From Proteobacteria bacterium UBA6908 (lineage in GTDB: Bacteria > Pseudomonadota > Gammaproteobacteria > Acidiferrobacterales > UBA6901): a DNA stretch of 17,290 nucleotides. The stretch lies in NCBI GenBank assembly GCA_002451085.1, contig DKBE01000053.1, positions 1-17,290 on the forward strand. Reading direction: 5' to 3'. The notes below the pieces were generated by a model. The model was given only the letters and a program-made list of their open reading frames with translations, ran no database searches and had not been told where the DNA came from. Below, in pieces: positions 1-6,613 of this stretch; the stretch's first letter is position 1; every line of letters starts with the position of its first letter. A program made the translations under genes and the position numbers.

Positions 1-1
1 G

Positions 2-544
2 GACGTGATCGCCGACGCCTTCCTCCAGCAGATTCTGCTGCGGCCCGAAGAGTACAGTGTGATTGCCACGCTCAATCTGAATGGCGACTATATTTCCGAC
101 GCACTCGCGGCACAGGTGGGCGGAATCGGCATCGCGCCGGGCGCGAACCTGTCCGATACGGTGGCCATGTTCGAGGCCACTCACGGCACCGCACCCAAGT
201 ATGCCGGCAAGGATCAGGTCAATCCCGGCTCGATCATCCTGTCGGCCGAAATGATGTTGCGCCACCTGGGTTGGTTCGAAGCCGCCGACCTCATCCTGAA
301 GGGTATGGACGGTGCCATTCAGGCGAGGACAGTCACGTATGATTTTGCACGCCTCATGAAAGGCGCCAAAAAGATCAGTTGCTCGGCGTTTGGCGAGGCG
401 ATGATCCGCCACATGGGCGCACGCACTGCCGCCCACTCCAAGAAGAAAGCGAAAGTCAGGTCCAGGCCAAAGTCGAAGAAGTCGATCAAGACGAAAATGC
501 CCGCACGTAAAAAGCTCAAGTCACACCGCGCGCGGAACAGATAG
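2..544 (+). CDS. icd: NADP-dependent isocitrate dehydrogenase, 3' part, with basic C-terminal tail
   Basis: Partial gene: the reading frame is open from the window edge and the start lies upstream. The enzyme oxidatively decarboxylates isocitrate to 2-oxoglutarate with NADP in the cytoplasmic TCA cycle. About 138 codons match the C-terminal third of E. coli-type Icd, including [17 protein letters not shown], the [13 protein letters not shown] nucleotide-binding segment and [16 protein letters not shown]. coli Icd ends about where the codon for Met at 413-415 lies. Here the frame continues for 42 more residues (416-541) with 19 Lys/Arg, no Asp or Glu, and runs such as [15 protein letters not shown]. 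This tail is not part of the catalytic fold and its role is unknown. The stop is TAG at 542-544. No T-tract terminator in the plus direction was seen. The family call is certain; the tail is a direct observation. Confidence 0.97.
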   Translation, partial: DVIADAFLQQILLRPEEYSVIATLNLNGDYISDALAAQVGGIGIAPGANLSDTVAMFEATHGTAPKYAGKDQVNPGSIILSAEMMLRHLGWFEAADLILKGMDGAIQARTVTYDFARLMKGAKKISCSAFGEAMIRHMGARTAAHSKKKAKVRSRPKSKKSIKTKMPARKKLKSHRARNR

Positions 545-589
545 CAGGCATTGCATTGGTTGCCCCCGCCAGCAATCGAATACAGGAAA

Positions 590-617
590 TAAAAAGCCCC
601 GGCGCGTAGGCCGGGGC
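590..617 (-). terminator. Rho-independent terminator of the small minus-strand unit
   Basis: An 8-bp GC-rich perfect stem (596-603 with 610-617) has a 6-nt loop. On the minus strand it is followed by a T-rich run (complement of the A-rich bases at 587-595). The plus-strand side lacks a T-run, so it points to minus-strand transcription, that is, the small ORF ending at 652. It may also help separate this unit from the converging icd. Confidence 0.75.
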
Positions 618-651
618 GAAATTGGGCGCCATGCAATTGGCGCTGACCCCA

Positions 652-828
652 TCACTCAGGAGGACTGCCACCGAACGGATCGTCAGATCCGTTCGGAATG
701 CTCACACCCGCTGCCTGCAACAGCGAGATGAGATCATTGGCAATATCGCCCAACTCGGTGCGCTGCCTGTATAGCGCTTCCAGTAGCTGGCGTGCCGTGT
801 TCAGTGCTGAATTGTTCCCAACGTTCAT
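652..828 (-). CDS. small hypothetical protein, 58 aa
   Basis: An ATG at 828 (minus strand) opens a 58-codon frame ending with TGA at 652-654. The predicted peptide is MNVGNNSALNTARQLL... followed by a probable amphipathic helix (about residues 9-40, Leu-rich with alternating charge) and a Gly/Pro/Asp-rich end (DDPFGGSPPE). There is no signal peptide or membrane segment. A purine-rich AGCGGGG precedes the start by 4 nt, a modest ribosome site. The ORF sits in its own unit: a good promoter at 910-937 and a hairpin-T terminator 34 bp beyond the stop. I do not recognise the family. The same unit could produce a regulatory RNA of roughly 300 nt instead of, or as well as, a peptide. An 11-bp inverted repeat (671-696) lies within the 3' part of the frame. 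Confidence 0.5.
   Translation of the reverse strand: MNVGNNSALNTARQLLEALYRQRTELGDIANDLISLLQAAGVSIPNGSDDPFGGSPPE
671..696. repeat. 11-bp perfect inverted repeat inside the small ORF
   Basis: The arms CCGAACGGATC (671-681) and GATCCGTTCGG (686-696) are perfect reverse complements separated by 4 nt (GTCA). The repeat encodes the SIPNGSDDPFGG part of the 58-aa frame and would form a stable hairpin in RNA of either strand. No T-run follows, so it is not a canonical terminator. It could be an RNA structural element or a protein-binding site. Confidence 0.7.
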
Positions 829-909
829 GAATCCCCGCTGTCATGTTGCCGTTCCATGACACCGGATATCCATCGTGCGTTAGCTGCTATTTTTTCAGCG
901 TAGCAGAGA

Positions 910-937
910 ATTATAAGATTTCACGTGGGCATGCAAA
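910..937 (-). promoter_or_regulatory. sigma-70-type promoter of the small minus-strand unit
   Basis: On the minus strand there is a perfect TATAAT (910-915) with TTTGCA (932-937, 4 of 6 to TTGACA) at 16-nt spacing. The predicted start of transcription is near 903, giving a leader of about 75 nt before the ATG at 828. The leader begins with a possible hairpin (CTGCTA/TAGCAG, 884-889 with 901-906). The -35 overlaps the T-tract of the csp terminator immediately upstream. Confidence 0.55.
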
Positions 938-968
938 AAAGAAAGACCCGGCATTCAGCGCCGGGTCT
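933..968 (-). terminator. Rho-independent terminator of the cold-shock gene
   Basis: A perfect 9-bp stem (944-952 with 960-968) with a 7-nt loop is followed on the minus strand by TTTCTTTTTT (complement of 934-943). It lies 35 bp beyond the csp stop and fits its direction. Confidence 0.9.
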
Positions 969-1002
969 GCAGAATCGGGGTAATACGCAGGTATTAGAAA
1001 GA

Positions 1003-1209
1003 TCAGGACAGATTGCGGATGCGAGCGGCCTGCGGTCCTTTGGGGCTTTCCTGGATTTCGTACTCGACCTGCTGTCCTTCCTTCAGGGTTTTGTATCCCT
1101 CCATATCTATCGCGGAGAAATGCGCAAAGACATCATCACCCCCACTGCTGGGTGAGATGAACCCGTAACCTTTGCTGGCGTTGAACCATTTCACAATGCC
1201 TGTGGCCAT
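1003..1209 (-). CDS. cspD: cold-shock domain protein (CspD position)
   Basis: A single cold-shock (OB-fold) domain protein of 68 aa that binds single-stranded RNA/DNA. The start was set at the ATG at 1207-1209 because the family begins [10 protein letters not shown]. The longer upstream frame would add 13 non-conserved residues. A GGGGGATGGG purine stretch precedes this ATG. RNP1 (KGYGFI) and RNP2 (DVFAHFSAI, with Ala where Val is common) are both present, and the frame ends QAARIRNLS. The gene has its own promoter (1308-1338), a leader of roughly 90 nt and a terminator. Divergent placement next to clpS is the conserved position of cspD in E. coli and Pseudomonas, where CspD is linked to stationary phase and replication inhibition. 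Family membership is certain; the cspD name rests on position and could be another csp paralogue. Confidence 0.92.
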   Translation of the reverse strand: MATGIVKWFNASKGYGFISPSSGGDDVFAHFSAIDMEGYKTLKEGQQVEYEIQESPKGPQAARIRNLS

Positions 1210-1307
1210 ATTCCCATCCCCCTGATGACTTGCGGAGCCGGACTCCACGTGATTCCCTTGTGAGCGAATGCCCTGTTTCCCGGCACAATCAGGGCGTGCA
1301 TCACTGT

Positions 1308-1338
1308 TTTATATTCCGGCTTTTTCAGGGGCTGTCAA
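1308..1338 (-). promoter_or_regulatory. promoter of the cold-shock gene
   Basis: On the minus strand there is a perfect TTGACA (1333-1338) followed after 19 nt by TATAAA (1308-1313); ATATAA gives 18 nt. The predicted start near 1300 leaves a leader of roughly 90 nt before the ATG at 1209, as often seen for csp genes whose leaders affect translation in the cold. The rest of the 292-bp gap up to clpS must hold the clpS promoter, but I found no convincing -35/-10 pair for it. Confidence 0.55.
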
Positions 1339-1501
1339 GGCTGTGATGGTCTGCCACGATAACCGGAAAAGCCCCTGTAGATGTGCGTGGAATGCCGTCT
1401 GGATGTAAAAAAACCACGCTTTGCTTGAATTTTTGACGGCGGGTCGCAAAATGTAGCGAACTTGCTTCATTCGACTAGTCTTTAAAGGGTGTAGAGGGCG
1501 T

Positions 1502-1819
1502 ATGACCGATAAGCTTCCACAGGGCAGCGACGGGTTGGTGGTTCAGGAGGCCCGACCGCAGCTGAAGAAGCCGCAGCTGTACAAGGTGTTGCTGCTGAAT
1601 GACGACTATACGCCTATGGAATTTGTCGTGCGGGTGCTGGAGCGATTCTTTCACAAGAACCGGGAAGAGGCGACTCGCATCATGCTGCATGTCCACACCA
1701 AGGGCATGGCGGTCTGCGGAGTGTTTACGCACGAAGTGGCCGAGACCAAGGTGCGTCAGGTGATGTTGTTCTCGCAGGAGAATCAGCATCCACTGCAATG
1801 CACGCTGGAGCCTGAGTAG
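1502..1819 (+). CDS. clpS: ATP-dependent Clp protease adaptor ClpS (N-recognin)
   Basis: ClpS binds proteins with N-terminal Leu, Phe, Tyr or Trp and hands them to ClpA for degradation by ClpAP. The 105-aa product has the usual length. Residues 1-25 form the flexible N-terminal arm that engages ClpA. The conserved core carries [10 protein letters not shown] (the N-degron pocket), followed by [23 protein letters not shown] and the ending HPLQCTLE, all near-identical to E. coli ClpS. The ATG at 1502 follows a purine-rich stretch (GTAGAGGG). clpA follows 64 bp downstream on the same strand, so co-transcription is likely. The presence of aat and bpt in the same window, which make ClpS substrates, strengthens the pathway assignment. 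Confidence 0.97.
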   Translation: MTDKLPQGSDGLVVQEARPQLKKPQLYKVLLLNDDYTPMEFVVRVLERFFHKNREEATRIMLHVHTKGMAVCGVFTHEVAETKVRQVMLFSQENQHPLQCTLEPE

Positions 1820-1883
1820 TCGGCATGCGGTTTGCAGGGAGTCACACAAGTGTATCCGGATCGGGTCCGGGGAGGTTGTCACC

Positions 1884-4157
1884 ATGTTGTCCCAGGAACT
1901 TGAATATTCACTGAACGCCGCCTTCCAGGCGGCGCGTGAAAAGCGCCACGAGTACATTACCGTGGAGCATCTGCTGTTTGCCTTACTCGACAATCCCAGC
2001 GCAGTGCGGGTATTGCGCGCCTGTGGCGGTAATGTGGATGAGTTGCGCCGTCACCTGACAACCTTTCTGCGTGACAATGTGCCCATGTTGCCATCCGAAA
2101 GCGAAATTGATACCCAGCCGACTCTCGGTTTCCAGCGCGTGATCCAGCGCGCGGTGCTGCATGTACAGGGCGTGGGCAAGAAAGAGGTGAACGGCGCCAA
2201 TGTGCTGGTTGCCATCTTCGGCGAGAAGGATTCCCATGCCGTGTATTTTCTGCACAAGCAGAACATCAGCCGTTTTGATGTAGTGAATTACATTTCACAC
2301 GGCATCTCCAAGGTGCCGGGTGAGGGTGAGCCGTCGCTGCCGGCCCCCGAAGAGCAGGAAGAAGCCGGTGCGCAACAGGAAAAAAGCCCGCTGGATGTCT
2401 TCACGGTCAATCTTAACGAACGTGCCCGTCAGGGCAAGATCGATCCATTAATCGGTCGAGACCAGGAAGTGGAGCGCACCGTTCAGATATTGTGCCGCCG
2501 CCGCAAGAACAACCCTTTGTTTGTGGGCGAGGCCGGAGTTGGCAAAACCGCGATCGCCGAAGGCTTGGCCAAGAAGATTGTCGAAGGTCAGGTGCCGGAT
2601 ATTCTCAAGAAAGCCACAATCTATGCACTCGACATGGGTGCCTTGCTGGCTGGGACGAAGTACCGTGGCGATTTCGAGAAGCGACTCAAGGCTGTGCTTC
2701 ACCAGATGCGCAAGCAGGATCATGCCATTCTGTTCATCGATGAGATTCACACCATTATTGGTGCCGGAGCCGCCTCGGGTGGCGCCATGGACGCCTCCAA
2801 CCTGCTGAAGCCGGCGCTGGCCTCCGGTGAATTGAAATGCATCGGTTCGACGACCTACCAGGAATACCGCGGGATCTTTGAAAAGGACCGTGCCCTGTCG
2901 CGCCGTTTCCAGAAGATCGACGTGGTCGAACCATCCGTGAGCGATACCATCCAGATATTGCAGGGGCTGCGGTCACGTTTCGAGCAACACCACGGGGTCC
3001 GCTACACCAACCAGGCATTGCGTGCTGCCGCTGAGCTGTCGGCACGGTACATTACCGACCGTCATCTGCCGGACAAGGCCATCGATGTCATTGACGAGGC
3101 CGGAGCCAGCCTGCACCTGCTGCCGCCCTCGCGCCGCAAGAAAACCATCGGTGTGACGGATGTCGAGAATATCGTCGCCAAAATCGCACGCATTCCGCCC
3201 AAGAGCGTCTCGTCATCCGACAAGGAAGCGCTGAAGAACCTGGAGCGTGACCTCAAGATGGTGGTGTTCGGGCAGGACGCCGCGATCGAGGCATTGGCGA
3301 CCTCGATCAAGATGGCCCGTTCCGGTCTCGGGCATCCGGAAAAGCCGATCGGTTCCTATCTGTTCTCCGGTCCCACCGGCGTCGGCAAAACCGAGGTCAC
3401 CCGCCAGCTGGCCAAGATCCTTGGGCTTGAGCTGATCCGCTTCGATATGTCGGAATACATGGAACGTCATACCGTGTCGCGCCTGATTGGCGCACCGCCC
3501 GGTTATGTCGGTTTCGACCAGGGCGGGCTGCTGACGGATGCCATCACCAAGCACCCGCACGCGGTGCTGTTGCTGGACGAGATCGAAAAGGCGCATCCGG
3601 ATGTCTACAACCTGCTGTTGCAGGTGATGGATCATGGCACGCTGACCGACAACAATGGCCGGAAAGCCGACTTTCGTAATGTCATCATCGTGATGACAAC
3701 CAACGCCGGTGCCGAGCAGCTTGGACGTTCTTCCATCGGTTTCACGAAACAGGACCATACCGGCGACGAAATGGCAGTGTTGCAACGGGTGTTCAGCCCG
3801 GAATTCCGCAATCGTCTGGACGCCATGATCCAGTTCCGGCCACTGACCCCGGAAACCATCATCAATGTGGTCGACAAGTTCGTGACCGAATTGCAGGCAC
3901 AACTGGAAGACAAGCATGTTGAAATCGATCTGGACGAGTCCGCACGTCACTGGCTTGCCCAGCATGGTTACGATCCGGCCATGGGTGCCCGCCCGATGGC
4001 CCGGTTGATCCGCGAAAAGATCAAGAAGGCCCTGGCCGACGAAATTCTGTTCGGGCGGCTTTCTCATGGCGGCCACGTCGTGGTGAGCGAGAGGGGCGAC
4101 GACCTGGTCTTCAGCTTCGAGGCTCGAGAAGCGGCGACCGGTATCGTCGAGCACTAA
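1884..4157 (+). CDS. clpA: ATP-dependent Clp protease ATP-binding subunit ClpA
   Basis: A double-AAA+ unfoldase that feeds substrates into ClpP. The product is 757 aa, essentially the E. coli length. The N-domain (about 1-145) binds ClpS, and an acidic Glu/Gln-rich linker lies at about 146-165. D1 has Walker A GEAGVGKT at 215-222 and Walker B ILFIDEIH at 282-289. D2 has Walker A GPTGVGKT at 496-503 and Walker B VLLLDE at 561-566. The ClpP-docking loop is IGF at 618-620, where E. coli ClpA has IGL. There is no long coiled-coil middle domain, which separates it from ClpB and ClpC. A strong GGGGAGG ribosome site lies 8 nt before the ATG. No clpP is present in the window, so the peptidase must be encoded elsewhere. 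Confidence 0.98.
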   Translation: MLSQELEYSLNAAFQAAREKRHEYITVEHLLFALLDNPSAVRVLRACGGNVDELRRHLTTFLRDNVPMLPSESEIDTQPTLGFQRVIQRAVLHVQGVGKKEVNGANVLVAIFGEKDSHAVYFLHKQNISRFDVVNYISHGISKVPGEGEPSLPAPEEQEEAGAQQEKSPLDVFTVNLNERARQGKIDPLIGRDQEVERTVQILCRRRKNNPLFVGEAGVGKTAIAEGLAKKIVEGQVPDILKKATIYALDMGALLAGTKYRGDFEKRLKAVLHQMRKQDHAILFIDEIHTIIGAGAASGGAMDASNLLKPALASGELKCIGSTTYQEYRGIFEKDRALSRRFQKIDVVEPSVSDTIQILQGLRSRFEQHHGVRYTNQALRAAAELSARYITDRHLPDKAIDVIDEAGASLHLLPPSRRKKTIGVTDVENIVAKIARIPPKSVSSSDKEALKNLERDLKMVVFGQDAAIEALATSIKMARSGLGHPEKPIGSYLFSGPTGVGKTEVTRQLAKILGLELIRFDMSEYMERHTVSRLIGAPPGYVGFDQGGLLTDAITKHPHAVLLLDEIEKAHPDVYNLLLQVMDHGTLTDNNGRKADFRNVIIVMTTNAGAEQLGRSSIGFTKQDHTGDEMAVLQRVFSPEFRNRLDAMIQFRPLTPETIINVVDKFVTELQAQLEDKHVEIDLDESARHWLAQHGYDPAMGARPMARLIREKIKKALADEILFGRLSHGGHVVVSERGDDLVFSFEAREAATGIVEH

Positions 4158-4191
4158 GCGAATAGTCCTTCGACTGGCGAGTCTGGCCGTT

Positions 4192-4533
4192 GTGACCGAC
4201 CGTACTCTGCCTTCCGTCTCTATTTCCCTGGCGGGTCATCAACCGCTGCACGAGCGCGTACCGGCGCGGGATGAGCTGGGACAACTGTTGAGTGATTTCA
4301 TGGTATTGCTGCCGGGGCTGCGCGAGCGCACACGCCTGGAGATTAATGAGCGCCTGGACTACCTGCAAATGATCTTTGCGAATTTTCGCGAGGTCGTCTT
4401 CGTTGACCTGAATGTCCCGCTCAATCTGTTGTGGATATCGGTGCGACCGCGACCCGGCGTGATCCTGGAGCTGTTCGGAGCGGTGAAAAGCGGTATACCT
4501 GAAGCGAAGTTAGTTGGCCATCATCACGAATGA
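4192..4533 (+). CDS. hypothetical protein, 113 aa
   Basis: A 113-codon frame starts 34 bp after clpA with GTG (4192-4194). No good ribosome site precedes it. The only convincing alternative is an ATG at 4300, which would give a protein of about 77 residues. The frame has coding-like composition and is not overlapped by another real gene. The N-terminal third is Pro/Arg-containing (LHERVPARDELGQLL). The middle is helical and charged (RERTRLEINERLDYLQ), and the last part is hydrophobic (VVFVDLNVPLNLLWISV) but too short and mixed for a confident membrane segment. The C-terminus ends with three His and a Glu. I do not recognise the family. Its position suggests read-through from clpA, and it converges with the anti-sigma gene. 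Confidence 0.6.
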   Translation: MTDRTLPSVSISLAGHQPLHERVPARDELGQLLSDFMVLLPGLRERTRLEINERLDYLQMIFANFREVVFVDLNVPLNLLWISVRPRPGVILELFGAVKSGIPEAKLVGHHHE

Positions 4534-4569
4534 CCGGTACACGCCTCATTGGCGTGGCCATCACTGCTT

Positions 4570-5319
4570 TTAGAGGCGTACGTAGGTCCAGCCCTGACGC
4601 AGACGCAGCAGGATCTGATCGAGTGCCGAGGATGTGACGTTCACCTGTGGCAGGAGCTTGATGTCGATTCCTTGTTCTTGCTTCATTCTGGCCAGTGTTC
4701 GCCCACAGGCAAGGAAGGCAATATTGGGATAGCTGTTGTGCAGGTGAGCAATCTGTTCGCGTACCGAAGAGGTATCTGAACGCAGCGCATTCAGGCCGTC
4801 GGCATTAGCCACGATCTCGACGCGTAACGATTTTCCGCCATCATGATGCTGGCGAAGCAGATGCTCAACATGTTCCAGTGTCGAGCGCACGGATCGCGGG
4901 TTCGCGCTGGTGACATGAAAAATTGCACGTCGTTCGGAAACCGGTGCCGTCACTTCCAGGTCTGCCGGCCGGATCACCTGCGCCTGCGATGGCAGGGAAG
5001 CCAGCAGGTCATCCGAAGACACCGCCGGCCGTTGCCAGTGGGCAATGACGATACCCACACTGATTACCAGCGATGCGGCCAGCCCGTAGCCGATCCAGCG
5101 CCAGCGGGATGGGCCATGGGTAACCGGAAGCGGAATCTCCGTTTCGCTCATTAGCGCGGTGCGAGCCAGTGCGCGGACTTGTTCCAGTTCATAGAGATGA
5201 CGCTGGAGACGGGTATTGACCGTTAGTTGCTGTTTAAGACGATCAGCAGCATCAGTATCCAGTTCGCCGTCAAGGTAAGCGTTGAGTGATTCGGAAATGG
5301 CCTGATTTTCGTCTTTCAT
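4570..5319 (-). CDS. membrane anti-sigma factor with periplasmic DsrE-like domain
   Basis: A 249-aa protein whose ATG overlaps the sigma-factor stop by 4 bp (ATGA, 5316-5319), the usual coupling of an ECF sigma with its anti-sigma. Residues 1-55 are an anti-sigma-type helical domain (LNAYLDGELD...), without the HxxxCxxC zinc motif. A single membrane segment lies at about 76-95 (IGYGLAASLVISVGIVIAHW), preceded by SRWR, so the N-terminus is cytoplasmic. Residues about 131-249 form a DsrE-like domain with SLRVEIVANADGLNALR, FLACGRTLARM and the ending RQGWTYVRL. Cys205 in that domain is the only cysteine of the protein. The domain is visibly homologous to the secreted DsrE protein at 6133-6564. 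By inference the domain senses a periplasmic ligand or partner and controls release of the sigma factor. The anti-sigma call rests on the coupling, the N-terminal pattern and the topology. Confidence 0.85.
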   Translation of the reverse strand: MKDENQAISESLNAYLDGELDTDAADRLKQQLTVNTRLQRHLYELEQVRALARTALMSETEIPLPVTHGPSRWRWIGYGLAASLVISVGIVIAHWQRPAVSSDDLLASLPSQAQVIRPADLEVTAPVSERRAIFHVTSANPRSVRSTLEHVEHLLRQHHDGGKSLRVEIVANADGLNALRSDTSSVREQIAHLHNSYPNIAFLACGRTLARMKQEQGIDIKLLPQVNVTSSALDQILLRLRQGWTYVRL

Positions 5320-5870
5320 GCGTGCGCGACACTGATGGGAACGATGTTGCCCCGCGGTTGTTCGGTCAGCGGCAACAATTGATCACGCAGAGATTCACGT
5401 GCGCGGCTGATGCGGCTGGTTACGGTGCCGGTCGGAATTTCCAGAATCATGGCCACTTCCGCATAGGAAAATCCAGCCAGGTCGACCAGCGAGAGCACTT
5501 CGCGTTGCCCAAGGGGAAGGCGTGCAATGGCCGCGCGAACCCTTTGGACGATGTCCATCCTTTCCTGCGGTTGCTCTGTAGCGAACTCATCGGTGTTGGA
5601 TAGTGTCTCGATATCTTCACATGGACGCTCGCGGCGGAGATGATCCATCCAGCAGTTGTGAAGTATATGAAAAAGCCAGGCGTCGAAGGACTGGAGTTCG
5701 CGTAATTGCCTGAAATGACGGAGTGCTTTTTCGAATGTTTCCTGTACCAGGTCATCGGCCAGCGAACGGTTGCGGCTCCAGGACAGCGCGATTCGGCGTA
5801 GACGATCCCGTCGCTGCTCCAAATGACTCCCTAGCTCACGCCGTTGGCAGAGGCGTTCGATCGGATTCAT
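5316..5870 (-). CDS. ECF-type RNA polymerase sigma factor
   Basis: A 184-aa alternative sigma factor. The start was set at the ATG at 5868-5870 because a good ribosome site (AGGA, 7 nt spacing) precedes it; a longer frame to 5975 lacks such support. Region 2 spans about residues 25-83, with SLADDLVQETFEKALRHF (the core-binding helix) and FDAWLFHILHNCWMDHLRRE (-10 recognition). Region 4 spans about 110-163, with RLPLGQREVLSLVDLAGFSY followed by a helix-turn-helix and TVTSRISRARESLR, which contacts the -35 element. Regions 1 and 3 are absent, as expected for the ECF class. The stop overlaps the anti-sigma start. It probably transcribes its own operon and perhaps the divergent DsrE-porin operon, but I did not find a shared ECF-type promoter motif. 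Confidence 0.93.
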   Translation of the reverse strand: MNPIERLCQRRELGSHLEQRRDRLRRIALSWSRNRSLADDLVQETFEKALRHFRQLRELQSFDAWLFHILHNCWMDHLRRERPCEDIETLSNTDEFATEQPQERMDIVQRVRAAIARLPLGQREVLSLVDLAGFSYAEVAMILEIPTGTVTSRISRARESLRDQLLPLTEQPRGNIVPISVAHA

Positions 5871-6017
5871 GAATATTCCTGTGGTGAACGGGGGAGCCGT
5901 ATTCTCGGCTCTCTCCTGGCTGGCGCGTCCCTGGATCACGACAATGCACCTTCCGTCCACCAACGTCACTCTCACAGCTCAGACGAATGGATCGTTTTGG
6001 GGTGCTGGTGCGTCATC

Positions 6018-6046
6018 ACTATAACGCGGTACAACCGGTTTGTGCC
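6018..6046 (-). promoter_or_regulatory. candidate promoter and imperfect inverted repeat upstream of the sigma gene
   Basis: On the minus strand TATAGT (6018-6023) is a fair -10 element for the sigma/anti-sigma operon; no good -35 sits 16-18 nt upstream. An imperfect inverted repeat with one bulged base, GGTACAACC / GGTTTGTGCC (6028-6046), lies across the -35 position and could be a regulator-binding site. The implied leader is about 140 nt. This is a weak assignment. Confidence 0.25.
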
Positions 6047-6064
6047 ACGGATGTCTGACTGGAG

Positions 6065-6086
6065 GGTCGTCTGCCTGCAGACGACC
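6065..6086. promoter_or_regulatory. 9-bp perfect inverted repeat, candidate operator
   Basis: GGTCGTCTG (6065-6073) and CAGACGACC (6078-6086) are perfect reverse complements around a 4-bp centre. The repeat sits just upstream of a TATAAA at 6098-6103 and covers the place where a -35 element would be. No T-run follows, so it is unlikely to be a terminator. A dimeric regulator of the DsrE/porin operon could bind here. Confidence 0.5.
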
Positions 6087-6097
6087 TCTGGAATGAT

Positions 6098-6103
6098 TAT
6101 AAA
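6098..6103 (+). promoter_or_regulatory. candidate -10 element of the DsrE-porin operon
   Basis: TATAAA matches the consensus -10 at 5 of 6 positions. The sequence 17 nt upstream (CTGCAG) is not a sigma-70 -35, so the promoter may need an activator or may be read by a different holoenzyme. The start would be near 6110, followed by a GGGGAGGA ribosome site and the ATG at 6133. Confidence 0.4.
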
Positions 6104-6132
6104 TACTTCAACACTAGGGGAGGATTTGCTTT

Positions 6133-6564
6133 ATGTTCAGACGTTTGGGAGCGTTGGTGATCGTGGGGGCGTTGAGCCTGGGAATGGCCATGCCGACTTT
6201 CGGGGCGGACCAGGAGAAAAAGTTTGTCCTGCAAATCAGTGATGGCGGGGCCGATAAGCAGACCTTGGTGCTGAATGTGGCGAACAACCTGCAGTCGCAC
6301 TATGGCGTCGACAAGGTGAAAGTCGAGATCGTGGCGTTCGGGCCCGGCCTGCGGCTGCTGTTCAAGGACAACACGAATACAAATCGGATTGCGTCGCTGT
6401 CCCAGACCGGGGTGCAGTTCTCGGCCTGCCAGAACACGCTCAAGGGAATGACCAAGCAGCTCGGACGTGCACCCGAACTCAACAAGGTGTCGGTTCCTGT
6501 TGTTGCCGGGGTTGCGCGCATTGCAGAGCTCAGTGATCAGGGTTACCTGCTGATTCGCCCGTAA
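6133..6564 (+). CDS. secreted DsrE-like family protein
   Basis: A 143-aa protein with a Sec signal peptide: MFRR, a hydrophobic stretch LGALVIVGALSLGMAM, and probable cleavage near residue 24-25 (PTFG-A-DQ). The mature part is one DsrE-like domain (KFVLQISDGGADKQ..., KVEIVAFGPGLRLL, FSACQNTLKGM). Cys99, the only cysteine, stands where several DsrE/TusD-type proteins carry their functional cysteine. The domain aligns with the C-terminal domain of the anti-sigma factor encoded divergently (VEIVA..GL..L and AC..TL..M blocks). DsrE-family proteins form oligomers and, in the cytoplasm, relay sulfur; a periplasmic function is not established. A strong GGGGAGGA ribosome site precedes the ATG, and the porin gene starts 49 bp downstream without a terminator between, so the two form an operon. 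Confidence 0.88.
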   Translation: MFRRLGALVIVGALSLGMAMPTFGADQEKKFVLQISDGGADKQTLVLNVANNLQSHYGVDKVKVEIVAFGPGLRLLFKDNTNTNRIASLSQTGVQFSACQNTLKGMTKQLGRAPELNKVSVPVVAGVARIAELSDQGYLLIRP

Positions 6565-6613
6565 TCTTGCTGAATCAACACCATCAGAAAAAAACAAGCG
6601 AGGAGATGAGTAA

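Noticed and set aside
1210..1248. 13-residue N-terminal extension of the cold-shock protein
   Set aside because: The family begins at [10 protein letters not shown], and that ATG has a purine-rich ribosome site.
3213..4154. 313-codon open frame on the minus strand within clpA
   Set aside because: It is antisense to a completely conserved clpA region; such long shadow frames are common in GC-rich coding DNA and the product has no recognisable pattern.
4540..4556. 6-bp hairpin between the converging hypothetical gene and anti-sigma gene
   Set aside because: No T-run follows on either strand, so it was not called a terminator.
4570..5319. Zinc-binding anti-sigma (ZAS, HxxxCxxC) assignment
   Set aside because: The N-terminal domain has no cysteine; the only cysteine is in the C-terminal DsrE-like domain.
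5871..5975. 35-residue N-terminal extension of the sigma factor
   Set aside because: The extension has no ECF homology, while the internal ATG at 5870 has a well-spaced AGGA site.
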